Positions 7,315 through 17,957 of a stretch of 64,000 nucleotides of DNA are shown here, piece after piece. Under the pieces are notes generated by a model, which saw only the letters and a program-made list of their open reading frames with translations, had not been told where the DNA came from and made no database searches. Origin of the DNA: an uncultured Clostridia bacterium. GTDB lineage: Bacteria > Bacillota > Clostridia > UBA1381. Where the stretch lies: assembly GCA_934476075.1 (NCBI GenBank), contig CAKSNH010000004.1, positions 62,001 to 126,000 of the forward strand. Direction: 5' to 3'. The position numbers were made by a program, and so were the translations under genes. Positions within the stretch are counted from its first letter, which is position 1, and every line of letters starts with the position of its first letter.

Positions 7315-7655
7315 TATTCATCACAGGGTTTGCATTTGCATACAAATACTTATGCAAGCTCACAGGATCCGCAATACTTCCCGAATAACCGTCCATGCTT
7401 ATGAATGTACCGCTCTTAGGATTCATATATCTTGCACGAAGATAATAATATCCTGTTGTACTGTCATACTGTTCTCCGCAGTATAGGTAGTTATTCTCTG
7501 TTTCACCTGTTCTGCTTGTCAGATTTCCAAATGCGTCATAATCGTATGTATCAGTGATATTGCCGTCCATATCTGCAAGCATTCGCACGTTACCATGTCC
7601 GTCTGCAAGATAAATGCTTATTACATCACTACTGTTTTTGTTGATTATTCTACAT
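7259..7655 (-). pseudogene. Orphan rhs tip cassette 1, core portion
   Basis: This is the minus-strand end of an Rhs core. It starts without its own start codon near 7655 (IINKNSSDVISIYLADGHG) and continues through ITDTYDYDAFGNLTSRTGE, GYYYLRARYM and NPVMNIDPSGYFI. It then runs into a premature stop at 7259 because one extra base lies near 7296: TTTTATCACTTGG where TTTTCACTTGG would restore the frame to the toxin tip. DNA identity with cassette 2 (5380-5470) is very high, and with the full-length gene (9290-9340) lower. Such stretches are the usual homology arms for swapping tips. Confidence 0.75.
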
Positions 7656-7695
7656 CATAATCAAGGAATACGAATTAACCATCCCCCACATTCTT

Positions 7696-8526
7696 TTAAC
7701 AATCCTGTAATCCTTTAACACCATATCTTTCGCTTTGTATAACCTCAATTGGACTTATTGTATCCCAATCTCGTCCGCTGAAATACTTGTACCATATGTA
7801 TCTTAATCCAAATACATGATATTTTAATGTAAGGTCTATACGAAATTCATCATATAATTTCTTACTTCCTTTTTGTTCCTCATTAAATAACAGCTTAAAA
7901 CATGCTGTAAGCTTTGGCAAAAGTTCTGCATTTATTTCAGGGGCTAACAGATACTCAATTACAAATGCATAAAATCGCTCCAAGTGATATATTACATTTT
8001 CAGATAATTTACTCTTTGGCTTTACTTCATATACATAACTTATAAATTTTTTTGCCTTTTCAAAATCTCCATATTTTATATTTATCAGAGCAAAATCTAT
8101 ATATTGAAATTTTTTTATTTTTTCAGTTTTGGCAAACATTTCGTCAGTAAAATTCACCAATTTTTTTAAATTATCCTCACTCTCTTTTCCTTCTAAAACC
8201 CAGTAAAAATCTATTACACATTTCAGAAAAAGATAAATAGTAGCTACATTCTTCAACTTAGACAAATTCTTTTCAGCAACCTTTATGCCACGTTCCGCCT
8301 CACATATTGCCCAATCTATTGTATTAAGCTGTATATAATTTTTCATTCCGAGATGACAACTTTGTACCACTAAATCACAATCTTTATTTGAATAATATCT
8401 CTCACCTTGATTTTTATAAGATTTTTCAAAGTATTCATGACGTTCTATGTTAACCTCTTCACACTCCTTCCAATACTGCTCTTGTTCTTCTTTCGTTTCC
8501 CATCTGTATTCTATTTTAGTATTCAT
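7696..8526 (-). CDS. Probable immunity protein for the main Rhs toxin
   Basis: 276 residues, no signal peptide and no membrane segment, so cytoplasmic. It is almost entirely helical and acidic/lysine-rich, with repeat-like helices (FDYALINIKYGDF-like, EKAKKFISYVYEVKPKSK) suggesting a TPR-like solenoid. It starts at ATG 8526 with GATGGAG upstream, 14 bases after the stop of the giant rhs gene. Gene order (toxin, then immunity) is the main argument for its role: protecting the producer from the nuclease-like tip. I do not recognise a specific Imm family with confidence. Confidence 0.6.
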   Translation of the reverse strand: MNTKIEYRWETKEEQEQYWKECEEVNIERHEYFEKSYKNQGERYYSNKDCDLVVQSCHLGMKNYIQLNTIDWAICEAERGIKVAEKNLSKLKNVATIYLFLKCVIDFYWVLEGKESEDNLKKLVNFTDEMFAKTEKIKKFQYIDFALINIKYGDFEKAKKFISYVYEVKPKSKLSENVIYHLERFYAFVIEYLLAPEINAELLPKLTACFKLLFNEEQKGSKKLYDEFRIDLTLKYHVFGLRYIWYKYFSGRDWDTISPIEVIQSERYGVKGLQDC

Positions 8527-8540
8527 TTTTTATCTCCATC

Positions 8541-11500
8541 TTATATCCCGCCTGTCATAGGACTTCTTGCTACTGCTACATCTACTTGAGCCATTAATTG
8601 AGATACTCCCATTTGATAGTATCTCCCAATATTAGTTATCATAGTTTCTATTACTAAATACTTTTTAGTTGCAGCATCTGCAACAAATGCCAAACTAGTA
8701 GCCAATGCCGCTGCATAAAGCTTTTTATCATCTCCATCCATGCGATAATATATTAGTCCAGGGGCTCTAAGTCCATAAGTAATAGTTCCTCCTAACGGCC
8801 ACATTTCTTTTTTATCATGTATTGGCCAACTTATACCTGCTTTATATCCATTCATACATCTCAAATAAAAATCAAGTTGTTTTTGCCCACCATCAAGGCA
8901 AGTATATGGCTTTATTTCGTATATTTCCTTCGTATTATGGTCACAAATATCTATATAACCTGTTCTACCTTCTCCTCTTACATATTGATGTTTCTCTGAT
9001 TGATTTGGATGTTCACTCCAATATCTGTCTTCAATATATCTATGTGCCAAAATTCCTCTTGCAAAAAACCACAATATCAATCCTGTCGGGTCATATCCCA
9101 TAACGGGATTATTATGCACATATATATACTTATGCAGTGATGCAGGCTCATATATATCTCCCTCATAATAATCTCTGTTTATAAATCTGCCGTTTTGAGT
9201 ATCCATATATCTTGCACGAAGATAATAATAGCCTATATTTGAATCATACTGCTGACCTGTATACAAAAACTCATTTTCAGTTTCACCCGTACTGCTTGTC
9301 AGATTTCCGAATGCATCATAATCATATGTATCGGTTATGTTACCGTTTGCATCTGCAAGATAACGTGTACTAAGCTGATGGTCAGATATATAATATGAAT
9401 AGCTGTCATTTCTTCGCTGTGATATAAGCTCATTTCCGTAAGTATAATATACTTTTAGTTCTCCGTTCTGTGTTTCTGAAATTAATTTTGCATAATCACT
9501 GTTTACATTCCACAAATATCGGCTTTCCTGTCCGTCAACACTCTTACGCATTCTGTTTCCGGCATAATCGTATGTGTAGTTTATAACAGAATTATTGTTA
9601 TAAACAGACAAAAGCTTATTGTTATAATCATAGCTGTATGCAATATCTCCGTTATCTGAAGTTTGTGAAATCATATTACCGTTTAAGTCATATGTATATG
9701 AAATATCTCCGGCTAAAAGCATACGGTTATTTGCATCATATGTATAATCTGTGACGTTACCGTTTTGTGTCATTTTAATTCTGTTACCTACCGCATCATA
9801 CTCATATGTATTATCATTATAAACAGAGCCGTTAATTTCACTGACCTCTTTTGTAAGACGAAGCAATTTATCATAGCTGTATTTAATTTGTTTCTCACCA
9901 TTTTCGTTTACTTCTGTAATAAAGCCATTTGCATCAAGAGTATAATTATATTCTGCTATCTGCTCACCTGTATTATTTACAGTTATCTGTTTTACTAAAC
10001 GGTTTAAGCTGTTATACTCATAATTAGTATTAATACCATTTGGATACTCAACAGTTTTTAAATTACCGACTGCATCGTATGAATATTTTGTAATATTTCC
10101 GTTATTATCAATAATTTCAGAGATACGATTTAAAATATCATACTTATATTCAGTAGTACCATACTGAGTTATCATTTTTTCGATATTACCGCCGTTGTCA
10201 TATAAATATTCAACTGTTTCGCCATTAATATCAACTGTTTTAGTAATCTTTCCGTAAGTGTTGTATTCAAATTGAGTCAATCCTTTTTTATCATTTACAG
10301 ATATTAGATTACCATAATTATCATAAGTATATTCTTCCTTATCTCCGTCTGTATAAATTTTGGTACTTAATTGTCCAAGATCATCATACTTGTATTCTGT
10401 TTTATTTCCGCTGAAATCATAACTTTCAATCAATCTGCCATAATCATTATACACCATCTTATTACTCATGCCAAGAGGCAATTTTGTTTCTGTCTGCAAA
10501 CCATTTATATCATACCCATATGATGTAGTATTGCCGTTTGCATCTGTCATAGATAAAAGATTTGATTTATTGTCATATTGATATTCTGTTTGATTTTGCA
10601 TAGCATCTATAACCTTTGTAAGATTACCCAATGCATCGTATTCATATTTTGTGATATTGCCATTGGCATCTGTATATGTTTTTTTGTTAAACATACTGTC
10701 ATATTCCCAGCTTACAAATGTTCCGTCATCAAAAATCTGTTTAAACTGCATACCATTGGTGTCATATTCATATCTTACAGTATGATTTAACGCATCAGTC
10801 ATTTTTATTTTATTACCCGCTTCATCATACTCATAGTATGTTATATTACCAAGTTCATCTGTTACAGAGGTTGTATTACCTACTTCATCATAAGAATATT
10901 CTGTATCAGCCCCCAAAACATCTGTATGTTTTAAAATATTTCCTGTTGCATCATAAGTAAATTTTTCAACATTTCCGTTTGCATATTCCACACTAATTTT
11001 ACGACCGAGTTTATCATATTCAGTAAGAGTTGTATTTCCATAAATATCTGTCTGTGATGTTACATTATTCATTAAATCATATGAATAAGTTTCAAATGTA
11101 CCATTAGAATATATTTTCTTTGAAAGACGATTATAATTATCATATTCCATTCGGGTTATATTACCCTCCATATCTGTTTCAGAAATCTGATTTCCACAGT
11201 TATCATATTCATAATAAGTGGTCTGTCCCTGCATATCTATATGTTTTGTACATCTTCCACAGCTGTCATATTCATATTCTGTTTTTGCCAGACATGTTCC
11301 ATCAGGAGTAAATCTGCCTTCCATAATAGTATTTCCATTTTCATCATACTCATATTTTATATCTACCCCTAAAGATGTCGAAACCTTTTCCAAATCACCT
11401 TTATCATTGTAAGATAACTCATAAGTTGTTCCGATTGGATCACTTTCTTTAATACATCTGCCGTATGAATCATATTCATATTTTATACAGTTATTATTTT

Positions 11501-14500
11501 TAGAGTATTCAGCCATCAGATTGCCCTTATCATCATAATCTGATTTTGCAGTGTAACCTCTTTTATCAGTTTCCGAAATAAGTAATCCAAGTTCATTATA
11601 TTCATAATTGATTGTATTTCCTTTAGCATCTGTAACAGAGTTTTTTTCACCATTTTCATTATATGTATATAATGTTTTATATCCTCTTTTATCTGTATAG
11701 GATATATTGTTTCCATCCTCATCATATTCATATATTTCTTCATTTCCATACGAGTCAACTGTCTTTGTGACATTACCGTCTTCGTCATAGTAATACACAG
11801 TCTGATAACCCAGTCTGTTCTTTACAATTTCGCATTTTTCATCGGTATTGTGAGTATATTCAATTCTGTTACCATCTGAATCAATAGTAGCTATAAGTCT
11901 GCCGTCATCATCATATTCATTTCTGCCGACACGAATTCCGTCTGCCGAGATAATATCTTTTAAATAATGATTTTCGTCATATGTAAAACGTATAACATTG
12001 TTTTCTCTGTCAGCAACAGCTACTAAATCACCGCAGTTATCATACCCGTATTTTACACTGTTACCCATAGGGTCAATAATACTTGTAATACGATTTTCAT
12101 TGTCACGTTCAAATACAATACTTCTTCCGTCAGAATGTATTATTCCATCTTTTTTGAATGTCAATGTATTTCCGTTATTATCGATTATTTCTTCTACGCC
12201 ACTGTCAGTATTAAGGATATATACAATACCTTCCTTTGTTGTAAGCTTAAATCTTACAGGATCATATATTTCCATACCCTCATCAAGGAATGTTATTTCA
12301 TTCGCCGAATTATTAAAATATACATCCTGACTATCTAAAATTTCAAGCTTTGAAGTTACTCCATTTCCAGGCTGAATTGTCAGTTCTGCATCCAAAATAG
12401 GCGTTACTGTTTTACTTGCAGGAGATGGTATAACATTAAATTCTTCTGTTTCCCCGTCAGGATAAGTTACAACTATTTTATGTGCATAGTCCTGATTAAT
12501 TTTATACAGCGGTGTCAGTTCATCATTATCTGATGTCATATGCCAGCCTTCACCCAAAGGTGCAGTCTTTTCAATTTTAATACTGCTCATTGACATATTC
12601 CAGCCATAGCCAAAATCCCCATTTTCATTTCGGTTTCTGCTATCATATGTTCTTGTTACTGTAATCGGCAGTGACACTACCGGAATAGTCATATCATCAA
12701 ATGATATTGAAAAATTACCAAGCTTTAAATTACCCGATACAATACAAGCTACATTTGTGCTTAATTTACCGCCATTTTTCGCATACGCAGTAAGCATAAT
12801 ATCATACACACCGTTTTGCATAAGTGATGTATCCAACTTGGCAAGCTCTGCATTTTCCACAACTGCTTTACCATTTGCAAACACTGTGTATTCATCATTT
12901 CCACAGCTTGCATATGAAAGCTCATAATATGCAAGGTCATTACCGCCGACACTGCCTATAATTTCTATAATTTCTTTTTGCTCACTGCCATCTGTCGGTG
13001 ATGTTATTTCTGCACTGATATCTGCACTTGCAGACTCTGATATAGCAAAGAACTTTAATTTATTATAGCCTATATTTCCATTTGCATCGGTTGCCGTAGC
13101 ACTAACATTATATGCACCTTCTTCATTTGGTGTAAAAATAAAGCTGTTATTTTCATCAAGCTCACATTCAGTATCATTAAGCTTTGCTGATACTAAATCA
13201 ACGCCAACATTGTCTTCTGCTGAAATATATACTTCTACACTTTCATTCACAGGTACATATATAATATCCTCACCAACATAATTTGATGTTATATCAATAG
13301 TAGGCTTTACATAATCCTCATCACTATCAGGAATATCCGGGTTTGATGTTGTACTTTTTACAGTAATAGCTTTTTCGGCTGTAGTTGCATTGCCTGCTGC
13401 ATCATAAACTTTTACAGTAATAGTTCCTGACTTTTCAGGCATTATTACAGCACTGTTTCCATCAAATTCAATAGGCTCTCCGTTATAATCAGCTTCTATT
13501 TTAGTCACAGCCACATTATCATTTGCAGTAAGACCTAAAACCACACTTTCACCCTTATTTATTATTTCTTTATCAACCGTTAAGTTAACTTTAGGTGCTT
13601 GTGTATCAGCTTTGGCAGTTAATGTTTTTGTATATGTTCTTTCGTTTCCATTTATATCTGTAGCTGCAATCGTTATAATTACTTTTTCTTCTTTTTCAAC
13701 AGGGAAGGTGTAACAATTATTTTCATCTAATGTTATTTCTTCATCATTCAATAACACTATATAAGCTTTAACACCAACATTATCTGTTACAGAAATCTTA
13801 ATTGTTGCCGTTTGCCCGATATACAGCGTTGATGCCGGTAAAACCGAACAGCTTATTGACGGTGCTGTTGTATCTCCTGTTATTTTAATATCTCTTGTTT
13901 TAGTAGTAATATTACCCGATTTGTCTGTTGCGATTATTGTTACTGTATAAGTTCCGCTTTCCGCAGCTATAAATGTATACTTATTATTCTCATTAAATGT
14001 AATAGGCTCGCCATTTATATCAGCCTTAAAGTCTATAACCTCAACATTATCTGTCGCATATGATGTTATTACTATCTCGTTGCCTATATATCCACTTGTC
14101 CTATTAGAAGTCAAATAAATATAAGGGTTTGACGTATCCTTCGAAACATTAAATGTTCTTGTAGCCTCCTTGCAATTCCCGGCTTTGTCATATGCAAGAG
14201 CTTTTATTGTTAATGCACCTGCATATGTTGTCATATATGAGAACTTACCGTTTTCATCTAATTCAAGTTTCAAATCGTCAATATAAGCTTCAAGCAATGT
14301 TACACCCACATTATCACTTGCTGTTATTTTTCCTGTAACACTTTTTCCGACTGTTGTGTTTCCTGAATATGAAATACTTATGGATGGTGTGGTTGTATCA
14401 GGATTTACCGTAACAGTCTTTGTTAATGTACCTTCATTCCCTTCAGCATCATATGCATATGCAGTCACCGTAACTGTACCGGGTTCTTCGCTTGTCATGG

Positions 14501-17500
14501 TGTATTTACCATTTTCATCAGGTATTAGTAATTTATCATCAGCATACACCTTTATCTCTGTAACACCGATATTATCTGTTGCAGTTACTGTAAATTGTCT
14601 GCTTGTTCCTGCGACAAAACTTGAAATATTATATATACTAAGCTTAGGCGGCGTCATATCAGTTGTTACTTTCAGCACTTTTGATGTCGTACCCATATTA
14701 CCCTCTGCATCATACACATTCAACGTAAATGTAACTTCGCCAAGTTCAGTAGTTTTATAATAATATTTATTATTACTGTCCAATTCTGCTTTTTCACCAT
14801 CTGCAAACAGTTCAATTCTGTCAACAGCAATATTGTCATAACCATATGCCGTCAAAGTAACAGTTTCTCCTACTGCCACAGTTGATGAACTTAATGACAA
14901 GCTTGCTGACGGCTTTATATAATCTGCAACAACCTCAATAGTTTTTGTTTTTGTTGTAGTATTGCCTGCTTCATCCGAAGCGGTTGCAATTACGGTATAT
15001 GTACCAAGTTCTGTTGGTATAAAGGTATATTTATTACTTGAATCCATTGTTATTTCTTCATCATTAATCGTCACTTTATATGATTTTACACCAACATAGT
15101 CTGTTGCATATGAAGTTATTGTAACAGGTTTGGTTATAACCAATTTTGAATCTGACACATTTAATGTCACCGACGGACTTTTTGTATCTTCTCCGGTTGT
15201 ACGATATGTTCCGCCGGCATAACTACTGTTTCCGTTTGTATCATAAACCCGTGCATTTATCGTAAATGAACATACATTATATGGCTTATATATAAATTCA
15301 TTATTCTCATCCAATTCTATATATTTATCATTTAATTTTACAGAATGCCATACTGTACCACTTCCGCCCTTAGTTGCGATTTTTATTGTATTTTCTTTGT
15401 ATGGTTCTACACCATTTTCAGGGAAAATTATATACGCAGATAAATCCTCATTAATTTCTGCTTCTATTTTTTCAAAGGTTTCATTCTCCTCTACTTCAAC
15501 ATTAATTGTTTTGCTTACCGATTTTTCACCATCTGATACAGTCAATGTCAGAGGATATGTTCCTACATTTTCAAATATAGCGCCTGTTGCAAATGAGGAT
15601 TCATTTAATATCTGAACATCTGCACTCTCTGTTGTCCATAGATAGTTTATATTTCCGTTCAGCAAATTGTCATCACTAACAGTTGTTACTATTTTAGTAT
15701 ACTTATTTACTTTTGTTTTTATTGTATCTTCAGACAATATAACAGGAGCATTATTCTCTAAAACAGGATTATCACAACCCTCACTGATAATGGTAATATC
15801 TTCAAGAACAGGAGTTTTTCCATCAGATGATGCTTTTAATTCAACATCTAACCTTATATATCTGCCTGTAATATCTGTCAGAGCAGAATTATTAATTACT
15901 TTCTGTGCATCTGTAAAGTTTTCTCCATCATCACTTGTTGAAATATAGACGTCAATCAGACTGTCATTTACAAGACTTCCGTTCCAATACACACTTTTCC
16001 AGTTAATATCAGTTTTCTCACCATCAAATATCACCGACCATGTACCATTTTCCGCAACATTACTTACCGGAAGTACAGCATCATCTATATATATAAGTAA
16101 TGGATTTCCGTCTTTATCATAAAACAGTAAATATGTATCTGTAAAAATATCAACCCATGCTTTATCTTCACCGTTTATATTTACAGAAATACTGATTGTA
16201 TTGTCTTCGTCTATAAGTATTTTATCATAATCCCAACTAATTGTTTTTGTTCCATCATCATTTTCTTCAATCTCAGACGGTTCAGGACTAACTGAATTCA
16301 AATCAACATTTTTAGCAAGCCTCGTCTGCAATTTCACCTGTCTGCCTGCAACATTAAATACTTCTGTTGTCATACCAAGCAATAAATCATTGATGTCCTG
16401 ACCATCAGAACTATATTTGTATATTCCCTTACTTTCTATAGCTATATTTTCTAATTGCTCTCTATTAACACCACTGCCAATACCTATAGAAAATATTTGA
16501 ATCCCATAATTTCCTGCTTCTTTTGCACATTTAACTGCAATATCATCTCCATCCTGTCCATCAGACAACAAAAAGATAGCTTTTCGTCTATTATTTTCTT
16601 CAAATAAAGTTAATGCTTCTTTAATTCCACTACCTATTGATGTTCCTCCGCCTGCTTTAGGATAGTTATCAATAATATCAGTTAAAATATCTTTATCACT
16701 TTCCAATTGTGAATGAACCGTTGCTGTTGAATGGAATGTAACAAGTCCACATCTGTCACCGTTCTTCATTGATGCAATTACATTTCTTATAGCATCAATA
16801 GAATTTTCATATCTGTCATAATCATTCATACTACCCGATTCATCTAATACAACAACGATATCAACGGCATTTTCTTCCTGTTGCAGCTCACCAATGCCTG
16901 ATAAACCATATTCAAATTTTATGTTATTGTTTTTATTGGATAATATATCCTTATCATATTTTTGTGTAAACTGTATTCCTATTCCATTTCTGTCAGTTCG
17001 AGAATATTGTTTTTCAAATGATGAGCAGTCTACATTCTCAATGCTTGACAAGCTTAATTTATCACCTATACCTTCTGCATTATTATATTTACCCAAATCA
17101 AAATCATCTGTTGAAGTATATGTCCGGATTATTGGTTTCTCATCAGTTACCCAATCCCAATCACCGTCATTACCGTTTATATTAAACTGACTTCCGCTGA
17201 ATACTATATTATCTGCTATTATTCTGCCATTCAAATTAAGTGTAGAAACATTAAATTGCACTTTGCCATTAGGAGCATATAAAATACCATTAATCGTTAT
17301 AGACGAACCGTTAATAATTATATCTCCATTCTCACTATATAACACACTATAATAATCATCACCTGTATCTAACCATGATACGTTGTATGTGATAGAATCT
17401 TTAGCTATAACATAACCTTCGCCGCTAAATTGTGTTCCATTAAACGAAATCTCCCCATCTGATATAATCGGTTCAGATAAATTTATTTCATTTGCATTAA

Positions 17501-17903
17501 AACTTTTATCTGTACAATATGTTTCACTCGAAGTTACAGCTTTTTCTTTTATAGTATCTCCGAGCTGCGGCATTTCAATTTTGGATACATTTTCATCACG
17601 CTCAGTGATATTCATTTTCCAACCATTAGTTGTTATTTTACCGACACTGCTACACTTTCCGTAAAAATAAAGCTCCGAGCCGTTAAACACAAAATCTTTA
17701 CCTGTATACATATCACCAAATATCACAGACTTCCAACAACTCATATTTATGTCTTTACTTTCATTCGCTGAAAATATAGAATATTGTTTCCACGCTTCAT
17801 TATTTGTATTTGTTGTTTCTGCCAATACAAGTCCCGGGCAAATATTCATAATTATTGTAATCAATAATATTATAGATATTGCTTCTTTTAGTTTTTTTCT
17901 CAT
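8541..17903 (-). CDS. Giant secreted vWFA/Ig-like/Rhs toxin with nuclease-like tip
   Basis: 3120 residues from the ATG at 17903 (GAAGGTGG upstream), giving a clean signal peptide (RKKLKEAISIILLITIIM..., ending near ALA/AE). Order: a beta-rich segment (40-340); a vWFA domain with MIDAS VVLDESGSM (Asp354) to about 525; eight Ig-like repeats of about 88 residues, each opening D-x-x-x-P and containing TDNVGV (about 900-1600); a DUF6531-like entry (SLPITVTRTYDSRNRNE); about 1000 residues of YD repeats; the Rhs core GYYYLRARYM ... NNPVMGYDPTG; and a tip of about 170 residues. The tip has GYIDICD...KEIYEIKP (Asp2985, Glu2996, Lys2998), the PD-(D/E)xK nuclease pattern, so DNA or RNA cleavage is likely. 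No LPxTG or SLH anchor is seen. WapA-like contact toxins are the closest known class. Its leader contains a c-di-GMP riboswitch. Confidence 0.9.
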   Translation of the reverse strand: MRKKLKEAISIILLITIIMNICPGLVLAETTNTNNEAWKQYSIFSANESKDINMSCWKSVIFGDMYTGKDFVFNGSELYFYGKCSSVGKITTNGWKMNITERDENVSKIEMPQLGDTIKEKAVTSSETYCTDKSFNANEINLSEPIISDGEISFNGTQFSGEGYVIAKDSITYNVSWLDTGDDYYSVLYSENGDIIINGSSITINGILYAPNGKVQFNVSTLNLNGRIIADNIVFSGSQFNINGNDGDWDWVTDEKPIIRTYTSTDDFDLGKYNNAEGIGDKLSLSSIENVDCSSFEKQYSRTDRNGIGIQFTQKYDKDILSNKNNNIKFEYGLSGIGELQQEENAVDIVVVLDESGSMNDYDRYENSIDAIRNVIASMKNGDRCGLVTFHSTATVHSQLESDKDILTDIIDNYPKAGGGTSIGSGIKEALTLFEENNRRKAIFLLSDGQDGDDIAVKCAKEAGNYGIQIFSIGIGSGVNREQLENIAIESKGIYKYSSDGQDINDLLLGMTTEVFNVAGRQVKLQTRLAKNVDLNSVSPEPSEIEENDDGTKTISWDYDKILIDEDNTISISVNINGEDKAWVDIFTDTYLLFYDKDGNPLLIYIDDAVLPVSNVAENGTWSVIFDGEKTDINWKSVYWNGSLVNDSLIDVYISTSDDGENFTDAQKVINNSALTDITGRYIRLDVELKASSDGKTPVLEDITIISEGCDNPVLENNAPVILSEDTIKTKVNKYTKIVTTVSDDNLLNGNINYLWTTESADVQILNESSFATGAIFENVGTYPLTLTVSDGEKSVSKTINVEVEENETFEKIEAEINEDLSAYIIFPENGVEPYKENTIKIATKGGSGTVWHSVKLNDKYIELDENNEFIYKPYNVCSFTINARVYDTNGNSSYAGGTYRTTGEDTKSPSVTLNVSDSKLVITKPVTITSYATDYVGVKSYKVTINDEEITMDSSNKYTFIPTELGTYTVIATASDEAGNTTTKTKTIEVVADYIKPSASLSLSSSTVAVGETVTLTAYGYDNIAVDRIELFADGEKAELDSNNKYYYKTTELGEVTFTLNVYDAEGNMGTTSKVLKVTTDMTPPKLSIYNISSFVAGTSRQFTVTATDNIGVTEIKVYADDKLLIPDENGKYTMTSEEPGTVTVTAYAYDAEGNEGTLTKTVTVNPDTTTPSISISYSGNTTVGKSVTGKITASDNVGVTLLEAYIDDLKLELDENGKFSYMTTYAGALTIKALAYDKAGNCKEATRTFNVSKDTSNPYIYLTSNRTSGYIGNEIVITSYATDNVEVIDFKADINGEPITFNENNKYTFIAAESGTYTVTIIATDKSGNITTKTRDIKITGDTTAPSISCSVLPASTLYIGQTATIKISVTDNVGVKAYIVLLNDEEITLDENNCYTFPVEKEEKVIITIAATDINGNERTYTKTLTAKADTQAPKVNLTVDKEIINKGESVVLGLTANDNVAVTKIEADYNGEPIEFDGNSAVIMPEKSGTITVKVYDAAGNATTAEKAITVKSTTSNPDIPDSDEDYVKPTIDITSNYVGEDIIYVPVNESVEVYISAEDNVGVDLVSAKLNDTECELDENNSFIFTPNEEGAYNVSATATDANGNIGYNKLKFFAISESASADISAEITSPTDGSEQKEIIEIIGSVGGNDLAYYELSYASCGNDEYTVFANGKAVVENAELAKLDTSLMQNGVYDIMLTAYAKNGGKLSTNVACIVSGNLKLGNFSISFDDMTIPVVSLPITVTRTYDSRNRNENGDFGYGWNMSMSSIKIEKTAPLGEGWHMTSDNDELTPLYKINQDYAHKIVVTYPDGETEEFNVIPSPASKTVTPILDAELTIQPGNGVTSKLEILDSQDVYFNNSANEITFLDEGMEIYDPVRFKLTTKEGIVYILNTDSGVEEIIDNNGNTLTFKKDGIIHSDGRSIVFERDNENRITSIIDPMGNSVKYGYDNCGDLVAVADRENNVIRFTYDENHYLKDIISADGIRVGRNEYDDDGRLIATIDSDGNRIEYTHNTDEKCEIVKNRLGYQTVYYYDEDGNVTKTVDSYGNEEIYEYDEDGNNISYTDKRGYKTLYTYNENGEKNSVTDAKGNTINYEYNELGLLISETDKRGYTAKSDYDDKGNLMAEYSKNNNCIKYEYDSYGRCIKESDPIGTTYELSYNDKGDLEKVSTSLGVDIKYEYDENGNTIMEGRFTPDGTCLAKTEYEYDSCGRCTKHIDMQGQTTYYEYDNCGNQISETDMEGNITRMEYDNYNRLSKKIYSNGTFETYSYDLMNNVTSQTDIYGNTTLTEYDKLGRKISVEYANGNVEKFTYDATGNILKHTDVLGADTEYSYDEVGNTTSVTDELGNITYYEYDEAGNKIKMTDALNHTVRYEYDTNGMQFKQIFDDGTFVSWEYDSMFNKKTYTDANGNITKYEYDALGNLTKVIDAMQNQTEYQYDNKSNLLSMTDANGNTTSYGYDINGLQTETKLPLGMSNKMVYNDYGRLIESYDFSGNKTEYKYDDLGQLSTKIYTDGDKEEYTYDNYGNLISVNDKKGLTQFEYNTYGKITKTVDINGETVEYLYDNGGNIEKMITQYGTTEYKYDILNRISEIIDNNGNITKYSYDAVGNLKTVEYPNGINTNYEYNSLNRLVKQITVNNTGEQIAEYNYTLDANGFITEVNENGEKQIKYSYDKLLRLTKEVSEINGSVYNDNTYEYDAVGNRIKMTQNGNVTDYTYDANNRMLLAGDISYTYDLNGNMISQTSDNGDIAYSYDYNNKLLSVYNNNSVINYTYDYAGNRMRKSVDGQESRYLWNVNSDYAKLISETQNGELKVYYTYGNELISQRRNDSYSYYISDHQLSTRYLADANGNITDTYDYDAFGNLTSSTGETENEFLYTGQQYDSNIGYYYLRARYMDTQNGRFINRDYYEGDIYEPASLHKYIYVHNNPVMGYDPTGLILWFFARGILAHRYIEDRYWSEHPNQSEKHQYVRGEGRTGYIDICDHNTKEIYEIKPYTCLDGGQKQLDFYLRCMNGYKAGISWPIHDKKEMWPLGGTITYGLRAPGLIYYRMDGDDKKLYAAALATSLAFVADAATKKYLVIETMITNIGRYYQMGVSQLMAQVDVAVARSPMTGGI

Positions 17904-17924
17904 AAATCCCATCCACCTTCTCTT

Positions 17925-17957
17925 AAAAATAAAAAATCCACACATTAATATAATGTG
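17925..17957 (-). terminator. Intrinsic terminator between riboswitch and rhs start
   Basis: On the minus strand CACATTA (17957-17951) pairs with TAATGTG (17947-17941) around a three-base loop, followed by GGATTTTTTATTTTT. The stem extends to ten pairs with one mismatch and its 5' side touches the riboswitch 3' end. The two structures could therefore compete, the usual design for transcription control. Confidence 0.75.

Noticed and set aside
9300..12200. CRISPR array or tandem repeat because of regular spacing in the YD-repeat region
   Set aside because: The periodicity comes from YD repeats of variable length in a single open frame; there are no constant repeats with unique spacers.
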